A model generated the notes under the pieces. The model saw nothing but the letters and a program-made list of their open reading frames with translations, ran no database searches and had not been told where the DNA came from. From Diploptera punctata (taxonomy: Eukaryota; Arthropoda; Insecta; Blattodea; Blaberidae): 64,000 nt of DNA. The translations under genes and the position numbers were made by a program. Location: positions 1,976,001 to 2,040,000 of the forward strand of contig JASPKZ010001233.1 of the NCBI GenBank assembly GCA_030220185.1, written 5' to 3'. Positions 1 to 8,394 of the stretch are shown here, in pieces (the stretch's first letter is position 1; each line of letters starts with the position of its first letter).

Positions 1-453
1 AATTTAACATTACTTTATAAAGCTAGTAAGGCTTCTAATGATGTTTTTATTATTGATTTAACATTTCTCACTGAAAGATAAATTATATTTGAAGAGAAAA
101 ATTTTCGCCTAGACTGAGACTGTTAAATCAATAATAAAAACATCATTAGAAGCCTTACTAGCTTTATAAAGTAATGTTAAATTCCCAATAAATGTCTTCT
201 TAACTAAGAAGCCGCCATTTGCAAAGATAGAAGCAATGGTTTCAAAAGCATTTGGCGATAGGGAATTACAACGTATATAAGAGAAAAATTTGCGTCTAGA
301 TCGTAACACGCCTCGGTAGCTCAGTTGGTAGAGCACTTGGCCCGGAAAGCCAAGGGTCCCGGGTTCGAGTCTCGGTCTAGGCGAAAATTTTTCTCTTCAA
401 ATATAATTTATCTTTCAGTGAGAAATGTTAAATCAATAATAAAAACATCATTC
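1..453. repeat. tRNA-like repeat units, inverted pair (locus T1)
   Basis: Positions 1-120 hold the downstream half of a unit in minus orientation, ending inside a tRNA-like sequence. From 121 the same unit runs in plus orientation through a complete tRNA-like domain at 310-382 and on into the next unit start, ending near 453. The blocks at about 1-60 and 121-180 are reverse complements. The tRNA domain is bracketed by GAGAAAAAT and ATTTTTCTC. A conserved stem AATTCCC/GGGAATT lies upstream of it. Same family as loci T2 to T15 below. Confidence 0.75.
310..382 (+). tRNA. tRNA-like cloverleaf, GGA in anticodon position
   Basis: A 73-nt cloverleaf can be folded: acceptor GCCTCGG/TCTAGGC (one mismatch), D stem GCTC/GAGC, anticodon stem TTGGC/GCCAA with 7-nt loop CCGGAAA, 5-nt variable loop and T arm with loop TTCGAGT. 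The A box TAGCTCAGTTGG and B box GGTTCGAGTCT are close to consensus, and T5 follows within about 10 nt. A GGA anticodon would be serine, but the long variable arm of tRNA-Ser is absent and base 33 is C. It sits in a repeat family, so it is probably a tRNA-like transposon domain and not a translation tRNA. Confidence 0.5.
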
Positions 454-454
454 T

Positions 455-640
455 ATCTAACTGTTGAATTGGTGGTTGGCGATCCTGTAAGTTGCTTCCT
501 GCTCTCTCTGTTGGCTGACTGATGAACTTCCAAATTAAATCTTTTTCCTCTTTTTATTTTTCTGGATGTGAATTTAGATTTATCTGTTTTAGTAATTTGG
601 TCTTTGCTTCAGTTCTTATTTTTCTGACCATGCATGTGAA
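455..640 (-). mobile_element. Penelope-like element 3' fragment
   Basis: Read on the minus strand this matches the C-terminal end of the PLE proteins elsewhere in the window (EKDLI-x-KF followed by a QPT/QPxDG segment), then the stretch leading back toward the GIY-YIG domain. It has stops and no 5' part. It lies between two tRNA-like loci. Confidence 0.55.
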
Positions 641-649
641 CTTAAATAA

Positions 650-1047
650 TGTTATATTTGAAAAGAAAAATATACGCCTAGACTGGGGTTTGAACCCAGG
701 ACCTTTGACTATCTATGTCAATGCTCTTCCATCTGAGCTACCTAGGCCTCCAATCTAAACGCGTATTTTTCTCTTATACATAGTTAATTCCATAACCCCA
801 AATGCTACGATTTTTGCAAATGGCAGCTTCTTTTATCAAGAAGACTTTTTATTGGGAATTTTAACATTACTTATAAAGCCAGTAGTGCTTCTTTCAATGT
901 TAATATTATTCATTTTTAAACATCCTAATGATGGACAAATTATATTTGAAAAGAAAAATATATGCCTAGACTGGGGTATATTTTTCTTTTCAAATATAAT
1001 TTTTCCATCATTAAGATGTTTAAAAACGAATAATATTAACATTAAAT
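650..1047 (-). repeat. tRNA-like repeat unit plus inverted tail (locus T2)
   Basis: A complete unit of about 290 bp runs from the first AAAAGAAAAAT block near 660 to the second near 950, where a new tRNA-like start appears and is cut off. The sequence then folds back: 897-937 and about 1007-1045 are reverse complements, giving a hairpin. The tRNA-like domain is at 676-747. Confidence 0.7.
676..747 (-). tRNA. tRNA-like cloverleaf, AGA in anticodon position
   Basis: On the minus strand the acceptor stem is GCCTAGG/TCTAGGC and the anticodon stem is TTGAC/GTCAA with loop ATAGATA. Compared with the TTGGC/GCCAA of other copies, one base pair is changed on both sides. The T arm has loop TTCAAAC. 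It lies within a repeat, so a host tRNA role is doubtful. Confidence 0.45.
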
Positions 1048-1284
1048 AATTACTTATTTTAGGAATTCTCACTATGAGGTATATTCTACCTTAATTTATT
1101 AAATAATGTTGTGGAATAATTAATTAATATTCATGTATTTATATAAATTTTAATAAATATATTAATCATTAATCCATATAGCTATTACAGATTTTTCAAT
1201 TTTCCCATTTTTAACATTTCTGAAGTGTTCTTTCAATTTAAAATGTTTTTTAAATTTATTAAATACTTACCATCCTTTAGTATT

Positions 1285-1760
1285 TAAACAATTTAAAAAA
1301 AATGTTCAGCAAATTTAACATTAAATTAGCACCGAAAAATGATTATAGTTTGAATAAATTAATTAAAACCAACAAAAATGAAAAGATACATGATGGCGAC
1401 AAATCAGGGATTTGTCAAATTGATTGTAAAGATTGTGAAAAAATATACATAGAAAAAATAAAAAGGAACTTGAATACAAGATTGAAAGAACGCCTTAGAA
1501 ATGTTAAAAATGGAGAAATAGAAAAGTCTGCAATAGCTGCACATGCATGGTCAGAAAAACACAGAATCAAAACAAAAGCCAAATTACTGAAACAGTTAGA
1601 TAAATCTAAGGAACTCACAATTTGGGAGAAAATTTACATCCACAAGAATAAGGAATTGAAATTCCCAGGGATAGGGAACAAAATTTGATTTGAAAGTTCT
1701 ATGGTCAGCCAACAGAGGGAGTAGGAATCAACCTACAGGATGACAACCGCAAACACAACA
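1285..1760 (+). mobile_element. Penelope-like element C-terminus, decayed GIY-YIG
   Basis: An open frame at 1302-1688 (128 aa) encodes the end of a PLE reverse transcriptase linker (NIKLAPKNDYSLNKL) and a GIY-YIG endonuclease region. The GIY motif reads GIC and the YIG motif reads YIE, so the nuclease is probably dead. The downstream conserved block WSEKH...LTIWEKIYIHKNK is present. The copy is 5'-truncated and lacks the RT core. Sequence after 1690 continues as the PLE 3' UTR. Confidence 0.75.
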
Positions 1761-1879
1761 GTTAGAATGCATCGACAATGTCACATAGATGCAACAAATT
1801 TATAGTCTGCAGAATATCAAAGAAATATGAGGTGAGTCAAAATAACTTACTCACAATTTTTAATATATCTGAAATGCTC

Positions 1880-2150
1880 TTTAATATGAGTATCCAACTT
1901 TCTTTTTGTTTTTTTTTTCTATGAGTACTTTATTATAGTCCTTGCAACTAATTTGATAAATTCCTGATTTTTTACCATCGGGGGTTTTTATTTTCTTATT
2001 TGTTTGCAGAAGTTTACCTTTTTTTTTTTTCGAGTTGAGGTAGTTTCTGATTGATATTTTCATTCTATTAATTTTTGAATATATATATATATATTTTTTT
2101 TTTGAATATATTAAAAAATTAGATACTGAGTCCAGCAAAATGCTTAAAAT
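1880..2150 (-). mobile_element. Penelope-like GIY-YIG fragment
   Basis: The minus strand encodes KKSGIYQISCKDYNKV followed by a degenerate YIG segment, the same domain as the element just upstream but in the opposite orientation. It has homopolymer expansions and an AT repeat near 2080, and no RT domain. Confidence 0.55.
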
Positions 2151-2610
2151 TCTGGAATACTTCTTATGATAAAAAGACATACATTTTGTATTGTGATCAA
2201 GTTCTGGACTGAAGGACCATTCACATAGAAACATTGACATTAATGCAATGAAAACACATTAGCCTGCATTCACTTTATTTAGTGGAGCCATTCTTCATAT
2301 TTTCATTAACATGAACTCTATTCCTACACCCTAAATCCATAGCTTGCTTATTTCAAGCTTTCATGTTCATGTTACTGGGATTTGGGGGGGGGGGATATAT
2401 ATTTTGAGCCGTTGTTTCTCATTTCACTGAGAAGGTTATGAAAGTCCCCTTAAATAATTCCTGCTGATTTAATGGATTAATTCACCATCTGTACCTAGAT
2501 TTCTTTGATTTTAAATGTAGAAAGAAAATAAATTTAAACTTCTAAAAGTACAAACTAATAACAATAATAATATAACAACCATACCTATAAAGACATTCCC
2601 AAAATAATTA
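2150..2610. other. no recognisable feature
   Basis: AT-rich sequence without a convincing coding frame. A run of ten G at about 2383-2392 and short A/T tracts are the only visible features. Confidence 0.5.
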
Positions 2611-2957
2611 ATGCCAAAGGTCCTGGGTTCAAACCCCCAGTCTGAGCATATAATTTTGTTCTTCACCTTCAGTGAGAAGTGTTAAATTAATAATAAAACA
2701 TAAAAAGAAGCCCTATTGGCCTTATAAAGTAATGTTTAAATTCCCAATAAATGTCTTAAATAAGAAGCCGCCATTTGTATGATCGAGCAAATACGTGTAG
2801 CATTTGGCGATTGGGAATTATCAATGTATAAGATAAAAATTTGCATTTAGATTGGAGTTTCTCAGGTAGCTCAGTGGTAGAGCATTGGCCTAGAAAGCCA
2901 AAGATCCTGGGTTCAAACCCCAGTCTGAGCGTATAACTGTTCTCTTCAAATATAATT
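2611..2957 (+). repeat. tandem tRNA-like repeat units (locus T3)
   Basis: The 3' half of one tRNA-like domain ends at about 2647 and is followed by a complete inter-domain segment and a second complete tRNA-like domain at 2860-2930. The spacing between equivalent ends is about 283 bp, so the units are head to tail. The stem AATTCCCAA/TTGGGAATT is intact in the segment between. Confidence 0.7.
2860..2930 (+). tRNA. tRNA-like cloverleaf, AGA in anticodon position
   Basis: The acceptor is TCTCAGG/TCTGAGC (first pair lost), the D stem GCTC/GAGC, and the anticodon stem TTGGC/GCCAA with loop CTAGAAA, where the U33 equivalent is present. The T stem is intact. AGA would decode serine, but there is no long variable arm. 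Part of tandem locus T3. Confidence 0.45.
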
Positions 2958-2959
2958 AA

Positions 2960-3780
2960 TACACTTTCACATACAGAAAACGTCCAAAATACAATTCTAA
3001 ATATAATTCACAATTAAAATAAACCAAATAAGAATATAAAACTAATCACACAAGCTAATAAAATTTGTAGAAGCAAAAACTGTACTGCCACATTGTCCCC
3101 ATTCATCATAGCCTCCATTTTATTTGTTTTCGATCATTGATTGTTTTATTGTGATGTCATTGTGAATAGCAGTGCAAATATTGTGTAAATGTTATATGTT
3201 TGTCATTGTGTTAAAGTTAATAATTCTATGAGAATTGGCCTTAAGTATAGTAGAATAAGTAGTATGCTTCCTTATACTTTAATTTATGGCTATTTGTTTT
3301 TGTCCATGTCACTTCTAGGACCTTGGATGAACTTGATTCTATTTGTAAAAGTGTATAGGTAATGATTATGTATAAATAATTGAATGTAGTTCATGTTTAC
3401 AGTTCTTATACAATTGTAATATATATTTTTGGAGTGAACGCTAGTGAATGGTTCAGCTGTAAACAGTCAATTTTAAATTTTACTTCATTCTTCTCCCTAA
3501 TAACTCTGGATTGTGTGCATTTCAAAATCACATGATATCAAATTATGGTATGTATCTTTAAAAAATCAGTGTTCAGCAGAAATTTGATGACTTACTAGCT
3601 CTGATATGAATAGTTTTATAAAAATATGGATAATTAGATTGTTAATATTTTTTAGTTACTATTGGTGGCATCAACTCGTATGCCACAATTCGGTATTAAG
3701 ATGTCACCTTGAATTCCTTCCATCATTTCAAAGTCAAAATTTAAATATGAAAAGTTATTTAACTTTTATAGGAGTTAATC
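2960..3780. other. no recognisable feature
   Basis: AT-rich, no long frame, no match to the repeat families in this window. It may be old unique or intron-like sequence. Confidence 0.4.
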
Positions 3781-3784
3781 ACTA

Positions 3785-4090
3785 TGAAGTTTAATTTCAC
3801 CATGAAAAGTTATTAATAAATAAAGTGAATCTAGAGTCATCTTATCTCATAATTTGTTGTGTTCTATTTGAACATGTTTTGTTGTATCATGTATACCATC
3901 ATCAGCTTTTCCATAATGTTGAATTTTACATTGTTTGCCCTAGATATCGGCTCCCACTCCATCATTTGGTTGACTGAAGAACTTGTAAATCAAATCTTTT
4001 CCCCTGGGAATTTCAGAATTCATAATCTTGTTTTTGTTCTTCTGTATGTAGATTTTCTCCCAAATGGTGATTTATTTTGTATTAAAACAG
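3785..4090 (-). mobile_element. Penelope-like 3' end with degenerate hammerhead
   Basis: The minus strand shows the PLE C-terminal block (KIYIQKNK, then EIPGEKDLIYKF and QPNDGVG) followed by the 3' UTR. A CTGATGA box lies near 3900, but the GAAA side is mutated and helix II is only partly paired. It may be the left arm of an inverted pair whose right arm is at 5880-6545, now separated by other insertions. Confidence 0.6.
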
Positions 4091-4104
4091 TTCCATCACT
4101 CATC

Positions 4105-4265
4105 CAATACCTGATTGGTTCAAAGTCGAGCTTTGGCCTCCCTTAACCTCTGCCTCCAATAATTGCGGTAAGCCCTCAGTTGCAACACCTAAGTAGGTTT
4201 GCAGCATCTTCTTTAATACCATCCTCCCATCGTTTTTCGGTCTTCCAACTTGTCTATTTCCCCAT
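4105..4265 (-). mobile_element. LINE 3' fragment
   Basis: The minus strand contains a VGRPKNDG-type segment typical of the C-terminus of insect non-LTR retrotransposon ORF2 proteins (the GRPR...RWEDD block). It is short and interrupted. Confidence 0.45.
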
Positions 4266-4461
4266 ATTATTTTTCTTTCTTTCCCTTGTCAACTTTATAT
4301 TGTATAGTCTATAATTATCTATTATGTATTATTTATCAAAATTCTTATTGTATGTATAATTTAACCCTGGTGAAGTGGAAGAGAAGATCTTATGGTCTTA
4401 ACTCCATCAGGTAAAATAAATAAATATATAAATAAATAAAATAAAAATAAATAAATAAAAC

Positions 4462-4573
4462 TTGCTGTAAGCACCTTTTTTGATGCTCGGTCTGTTGAGA
4501 GCCTTTGTACATGGCCAGCCCATTCCAATTTCTTTAATTTAATAAAAGTGACAAGGTAGAATTTTTTATCACT
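4462..4573 (-). mobile_element. LINE C-terminal fragment
   Basis: The minus strand encodes KLKKLEWAGHVQRLSTDRAS, the conserved WAGHV block seen in several other LINE copies here (10.2, 18.7 and 54.7 kb). An A/T-rich low-complexity run (AAAT repeats, about 4410-4460) lies at its 3' side and may be the element's tail. Confidence 0.6.
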
Positions 4574-4586
4574 CACCTCATACTGT

Positions 4587-4906
4587 GGGGGCATGCCGTA
4601 AGCATAGTGGTTAAAGCACTGAGCTACAAGCCGGAGGGTCGAGGGTTCAAGTCCCATTGGGTTCACGATTTTTAAACTGACCCAAACACTCTGGCGGCAC
4701 TATGGCCCTGGGGTCGACTCAGCCTCTAATGGAAATGAGTACCAGACACTTGTTCTGGGGGTAAAGGCGGCCGCCGTCACGCAGGGCTGGCAACTCGGCT
4801 GACATAAAGTGCCGATTGTCTAGAAAAAGTGGGAGCCTTAACCTCCTACTCCCCCAAGGGCCTCCGGGCCTGTTGTGCGATCACTTTACTTTTTTTTTAC
4901 TTTTTA
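4587..4906 (+). mobile_element. tRNA-derived SINE with 13-bp target duplication
   Basis: The 5' end looks tRNA-derived (an A-box-like segment GCATAGTGGTTAAAGC, B-box-like GGGTTCAAGTCCC). The body is GC-richer than its surroundings and the 3' end is T-rich with ACTTTAC repeats. The direct repeat CACCTCATACTGT occurs at 4574-4586 and 4907-4919, a target-site duplication that fixes both ends. The insertion lies in the arm of a PLE hairpin, so it is younger than that hairpin. Confidence 0.85.
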
Positions 4907-4930
4907 CACCTCATACTGTTGTTCTTATTT

Positions 4931-4981
4931 GACTATAAACTAGTTTTGGAACATAGTTTCTGTTCCATCCTCAGTATTGTC
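4931..4981 (-). ncRNA. hammerhead ribozyme core, left hairpin arm
   Basis: On the minus strand: CTGAGGA at 4974-4968, helix II GGAACA/TGTTCC perfectly paired, then AAAAC in place of GAAAC, and palindromic helix III ACTAGT at 4944-4939. Helix I strands GACAATA and TATAGTC pair with one mismatch. The G to A change in the GAAA box would be expected to weaken or abolish cleavage. Confidence 0.6.
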
Positions 4982-5016
4982 ACGACCGTTGTTCTGTCGT
5001 CTTGAACAACGGTCAT

Positions 5017-5068
5017 GACGATACTGAGGATGGAACAGAAACTATATTCCGAAACTAGTTTTATAGTC
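5017..5068 (+). ncRNA. hammerhead ribozyme core, right hairpin arm
   Basis: CTGAGGA at 5024-5030, GAAAC at 5051-5055 and palindromic helix III ACTAGT at 5054-5059. Helix II is shortened to GGAA/TTCC. Helix I GACGATA/TATAGTC pairs with one mismatch after one extra T. This copy keeps the GAAA box lost in the left arm. Confidence 0.6.
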
Positions 5069-5299
5069 AAATAAGAAGAACAGTATGAGGTGAGTGATAA
5101 AAAATTCTACCTTAATGAATATAGCTCATAGTGAGGATTCCTAAAATAAGTAAAAGTGACAAGGTCAGGCTCGTTGTTTTAAAAATATAATAGGAAGTAA
5201 CATTAAGAGGTTTACTTAATAATTTAGTTATTTGGTCTGTATATTTTTACCTCTTTTACAACCATAAGAGGTAAGAATATTCAGATCAAATAACTTAAT

Positions 5300-5510
5300 T
5301 ATCAGGTTCGTTGTATTTGTCGTATAATTCTTTGTTGTATCGTATTCTCCACTGACCATTAATATTTATCGGTCCAAATATTTTCCTGAGTAGGCCTACT
5401 TTTTTTTCAAAATTATTTAAGGCTACCTCTGATCTTTTAGTGAGGCTCCATGTCTCACTACCATAAGTCAAAACTGTTCTTATTAAAACTTTATATAGCC
5501 TTATTTTAGT
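5300..5510 (-). mobile_element. LINE C-terminal fragment
   Basis: The minus strand encodes LYKVLIRTVLTYGSETWSL followed by a RKIFGPI segment and RIRYNKELYD, the conserved region after the RT domain of insect non-LTR retrotransposons. It is broken by frameshifts and truncated at both ends. The neighbouring hairpin starts where it stops. Confidence 0.65.
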
Positions 5511-5514
5511 TAAT

Positions 5515-5735
5515 AAGAATAAAATGAATTGTGAATTCTTCTTACCTCATATATCTATGTTTTTTTAAACACAGCACCGCAGTATCGGAGAAACATCTTC
5601 TCCATCATCAGCTGTTTTCACGACTGAGTCGTCTGATACTGCGGTGCTGTGTTTAGAAAACATAGATATATGAGGTAAAAAGAATTCACAATTCATTTGA
5701 TTCTTATTAAGGAAACCTCATAATGTTATAATTCT
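5515..5735. repeat. PLE-derived hairpin
   Basis: The arms begin with GAATTGTGAATTCTTCTTACC on the left and its complement near 5690 on the right. They contain CCTCATATATCTATG and the block GCACCGCAGTAT. Both arms end at a central loop near 5610-5625. A very similar hairpin lies at 21520-21765. Confidence 0.7.
5577..5612 (-). ncRNA. degenerate hammerhead core
   Basis: On the minus strand: CTGATGA at 5611-5605, helix II GGAGAA/TTCTCC perfectly paired, then GATAC instead of GAAAC. The related hairpin at 21.6 kb has a different but still paired helix II (GGGAA/TTCCC), so the fold was probably once functional. Confidence 0.5.
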
Positions 5736-6014
5736 CAGATTTATTATATTAAACTTAGTTGCTGAGTGCATGTTATTACTCTTCATTATTTAATCAAGTG
5801 AATAATAAGCTTTGTTGGCCACTTTCAGTCTTTTTTGTACTTCATTATTAAAACAATTGTATAATACAAAATAACTCACCATTGGGAGAAAATCTACATA
5901 CAGAAGAACAAATACAAGATTATGAATTTTGAAATTCCAGGGGAAAAAGATTTGATTTACAAGTTGGAGTGGAAGCCAATATCCAGGGCCAACAAAGTAA
6001 AATTCAACAGTCTG

Positions 6015-6490
6015 GAAAAGCTGATGGTGGTATACATGAATATACTTACTTACTTACTCACTGGCACTATCGAACCCATAGGTTCATGGCCGCGCAGCCA
6101 TAAGCTCTTCATACATCCCTATCCTGAGCTAATGCTTTCCAATCATTCCCTGTATAATCTACTTCCCTCAAATCATAGTTAATGACTTACCCCCCCCTTG
6201 CCCCACCTCAGTCTTGGTCTACCAACTGGGCGTGCAGTTTCTGGCTTCTGGCTTCCTACAAGAAGCTTCCCATTGCAAGTCTTTCAGTCCCCATTACTAT
6301 GCAACATGTACTGCCCATTCACCGTCTACGAGACTTAATGTCTTTCTATATATGGCTTCCTATAAATGACCAAGTAGTTCATTGTGATGTAGTCTTCTCC
6401 ATTCACCTGTCTGTTCATCTCTCTTTGGTCCAAAAATTGTCCTAAGTACTTTATTCTCAAATATGAATATACCGAAACTAATTTAATAGA
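6015..6490 (+). ncRNA. hammerhead core interrupted by LINE insertion
   Basis: CTGATGG (6022-6028) and helix II arm GGTATA (6030-6035) lie left of the insertion. Helix II arm TATACC and GAAAC (6474-6478) lie right of it. The two arms pair perfectly, and the insertion sits in the loop. The last A of CTGATGA is G. Confidence 0.6.
6047..6462 (-). mobile_element. 5'-truncated LINE insertion (LINE-E family)
   Basis: The minus strand matches the 3' end of the LINE at 18430-19215, including the terminal TAAG repeats. The direct repeat ATGAATATAC at 6037-6046 and 6463-6472 is the target-site duplication. The coding frame is heavily mutated. It is younger than the PLE copy it interrupts. Confidence 0.85.
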
Positions 6491-6549
6491 ATACAAGTTA
6501 TGAGGTAAAATGACTCCAGATTCACTTTATTTATTAATAAGAACCATAT

Positions 6550-6940
6550 CATGTTAATTCGTTTTATATTGTAGTTTGAGTGATCTGCGCTGTTCGAGGT
6601 ATGGCAGTTTGAAGTGAAGCACGTTTTATATGGCTAAAAAGGAATTATTTCTCACATAATTTAACATTGACATTTTTGAATAATGTATAATGAGATTACT
6701 TCCAATCTTTCTTTGTTGGTTTAATTTTTTAATCCATCATTTATTTACTTAAAAACATATTTTCCCTCCTTAACCTTAGCTTAATTTTGTTGAGAGTAAT
6801 GTTATTGATTGTCCCTTTCAGTATATTTTGTCCTTTGCATCATCATTTAAAGTTTATAAAATCTTTCTGAGGCTTACGATTTTTGAAACTATGTGCTACA
6901 TCACTTCAGATGATTATACGGTATTTTGACATCAATTAGG
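6550..6940. other. no recognisable feature
   Basis: AT-rich, no long frame, no match to the families described here. Confidence 0.4.
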
Positions 6941-6999
6941 AAATAATACTATGAGGTTTCATTTAAACAAGCAATAAATGAATCAGATTATACCTCACC

Positions 7000-7176
7000 T
7001 CATATTTTGAATCCTCTCCAGAACTAGTTTTGAGGAATTTTTCATTATCTTCAACTTATAGCTGAATGTGGATTTGACAGTTGGCATTCCTGTGCTTCTG
7101 CTTCCTCTGTTGGTGGACTAATGAACTTCCAAATAATATCTTTTCCTCTGGAAATTTCAGAATTCATTATTTTATT
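7000..7176 (-). mobile_element. Penelope-like 3' fragment
   Basis: The minus strand shows the end block seen in other PLE copies (QPTEE, WKF, KDII) and a 3' UTR ending in ATGAGGTGAGG. The ACTAGT helix III palindrome is present, but the hammerhead boxes are mutated (TTGAAGA, AAAAC). Confidence 0.55.
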
Positions 7177-7208
7177 GAACTATAATGGGAAATATCACTG
7201 TGAGGTTT

Positions 7209-7341
7209 CTATCTATCTATCTATCTTCGGGTTTTTACAGCTGCTGCCGTCTTCCCGTGCCAAACCTCCAAAGCCTACGGTCTTGTGCATCTTCGATGCT
7301 TAGCCCTCTAGCTTGCATTACTGTCTTCATGTTTTCCTTAA
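7209..7341 (-). mobile_element. short LINE 3' insertion with GATA tail
   Basis: The left end carries CTAT repeats (GATA on the minus strand), and the rest matches the 3' end of the insertion at 54729-54966. The direct repeat ACTGTGAGGTTT at 7197-7208 and 7342-7353 is a 12-bp target-site duplication. Only the last 133 bp of the element is present. Confidence 0.85.
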
Positions 7342-7469
7342 ACTGTGAGGTTTAATTTAATATTTAAAATAAAATTCTCTACACCTCACCTCATATCCAG
7401 TCTTCTAATTATTTTGTCTTTGTATTTTTGAATATAGGTAAATTCCACATAAAATTTGACATAACACGT

Positions 7470-7660
7470 GGAAATTAAAGTTGCCCAACGGTCCTCAAAA
7501 ATAATCTGGCCATCATCATCCTTATCATCATCATCATCCTTCACTGGTGTGGAAAGCAATGGGAAGCTACCACACCTATAATTTCCTAGTAAAGCATAGC
7601 ATGAAAATGCTGTGATTGCAGTGAAGACCTGCCCTTGGGCAGAATTACTGTGGATATATA
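7470..7660 (+). mobile_element. 5'-truncated SINE
   Basis: Matches the 3' half of the SINE at 61758-62118 (there on the minus strand): ATCATC repeats, GGTGTGGAAAGCAATGGGAAG, GCATAGCATGAAAATGCT and GGGCAGAATTACTGTGGAT. It ends in a short TA microsatellite. The tRNA-derived head is missing. Confidence 0.75.
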
Positions 7661-7719
7661 TATACTATTTTTATTTTTCTGTCCTTATTGCTTATATTTA
7701 TATTTTGGAAAGTCAAGAA

Positions 7720-8393
7720 AATAGTATTTGCAGAGAGAAATTTTATGCCTAGTTGGAATTTGAACCCAGGATCTCTAGTTATATACACTAGCGCTCTGCC
7801 ACTTAGCTATTCTAGGCCTCCAATCAAAAGGCAAATTTTTCTCTTGTACAATTCCCGAGAGTGCCAAAGGCTACGAACCATTACTCGACATGCAAATGAC
7901 AGCTCCTTTTTTAAGAAGACTTTTATTTGGAATTTAAACATTACTTTATAAAGTCAGTAGGGCTTCTTTTGATGTTTTTGTTATTAATTTAATACTTCTC
8001 ACTGAAGGACAAATTATATTTGAAGAGAAAAGTATACGCTCAGACTGGGTTTTGAACCTTTGGGTTTCTATGCCAATGCTCTACCAATTGAGCTACTTGA
8101 GCACTGCAATCTAAACACAATTTTTCTCTTATACATTGTTAATTCCCAAGTGCCAAATGTTACAAACATAACGTTTGGCTTTTAATTAAAATAGTATTTG
8201 GCGCTTGGGAACTAACAATGTATAAGAGAAAATTTGCATTTAGATTAGAGTGCTCAGGTAGCTCAGTTGGTAGAACATTGGCATAGAAAGCGAAAGGTCC
8301 TGACTGGGTCAATCCCCAATCTGAGCATATATTTTTCTCTTCAAATTTAATTTGTCCTTCAGTGAGAAGTATTAAATTAATAATAAAAACATC
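7720..8393. repeat. tandem then inverted tRNA-like units (locus T4)
   Basis: Two tRNA-like domains in minus orientation (7747-7817 and 8038-8102) start 291 bp apart, and a third in plus orientation (8252-8326) forms a hairpin with the second around 8180. The first has anticodon stem CTAGT/ACTAG with loop GTATATA, quite unlike the TTGGC/GCCAA of other copies yet fully paired. The second lacks part of the T arm. The locus ends in the shared TTAATAATAAAAACATCA segment. Confidence 0.75.
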
Positions 8394-8394
8394 A

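Larger units (their letters stand above)
4553..5115. repeat. PLE-derived hairpin split by a SINE
   Basis: The sequence ATCACTCACCTCATACTG at the left and its reverse complement near 5080-5100 bound a nearly perfect palindrome of about 95 bp per arm (left arm 4907-4995 after the SINE, right arm 5000-5105). Both arms carry a hammerhead core. The SINE at 4587-4906 interrupts the left arm. A smaller palindrome with ACCTCTT/AAGAGGT lies just downstream (about 5215-5300). Confidence 0.75.
5880..6545 (+). mobile_element. Penelope-like 3' end, split by a LINE
   Basis: The plus strand encodes WEKIYIQKNKYKIMNFEIPG then EKDLIYKLEWKP, the PLE C-terminus, followed by a 3' UTR with a hammerhead core. A LINE insertion at 6047-6462 splits the ribozyme. 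The PLE end resumes at 6473 and finishes with TTATGAGGTAAAATGACTCC. The 5' side is truncated. Confidence 0.75.

Noticed and set aside
325..522. Small protein starting MVEHLARKAKGPGFES (again at 11493-11999)
   Set aside because: It is read-through of the tRNA-like domain; the frame is open only because of that sequence.
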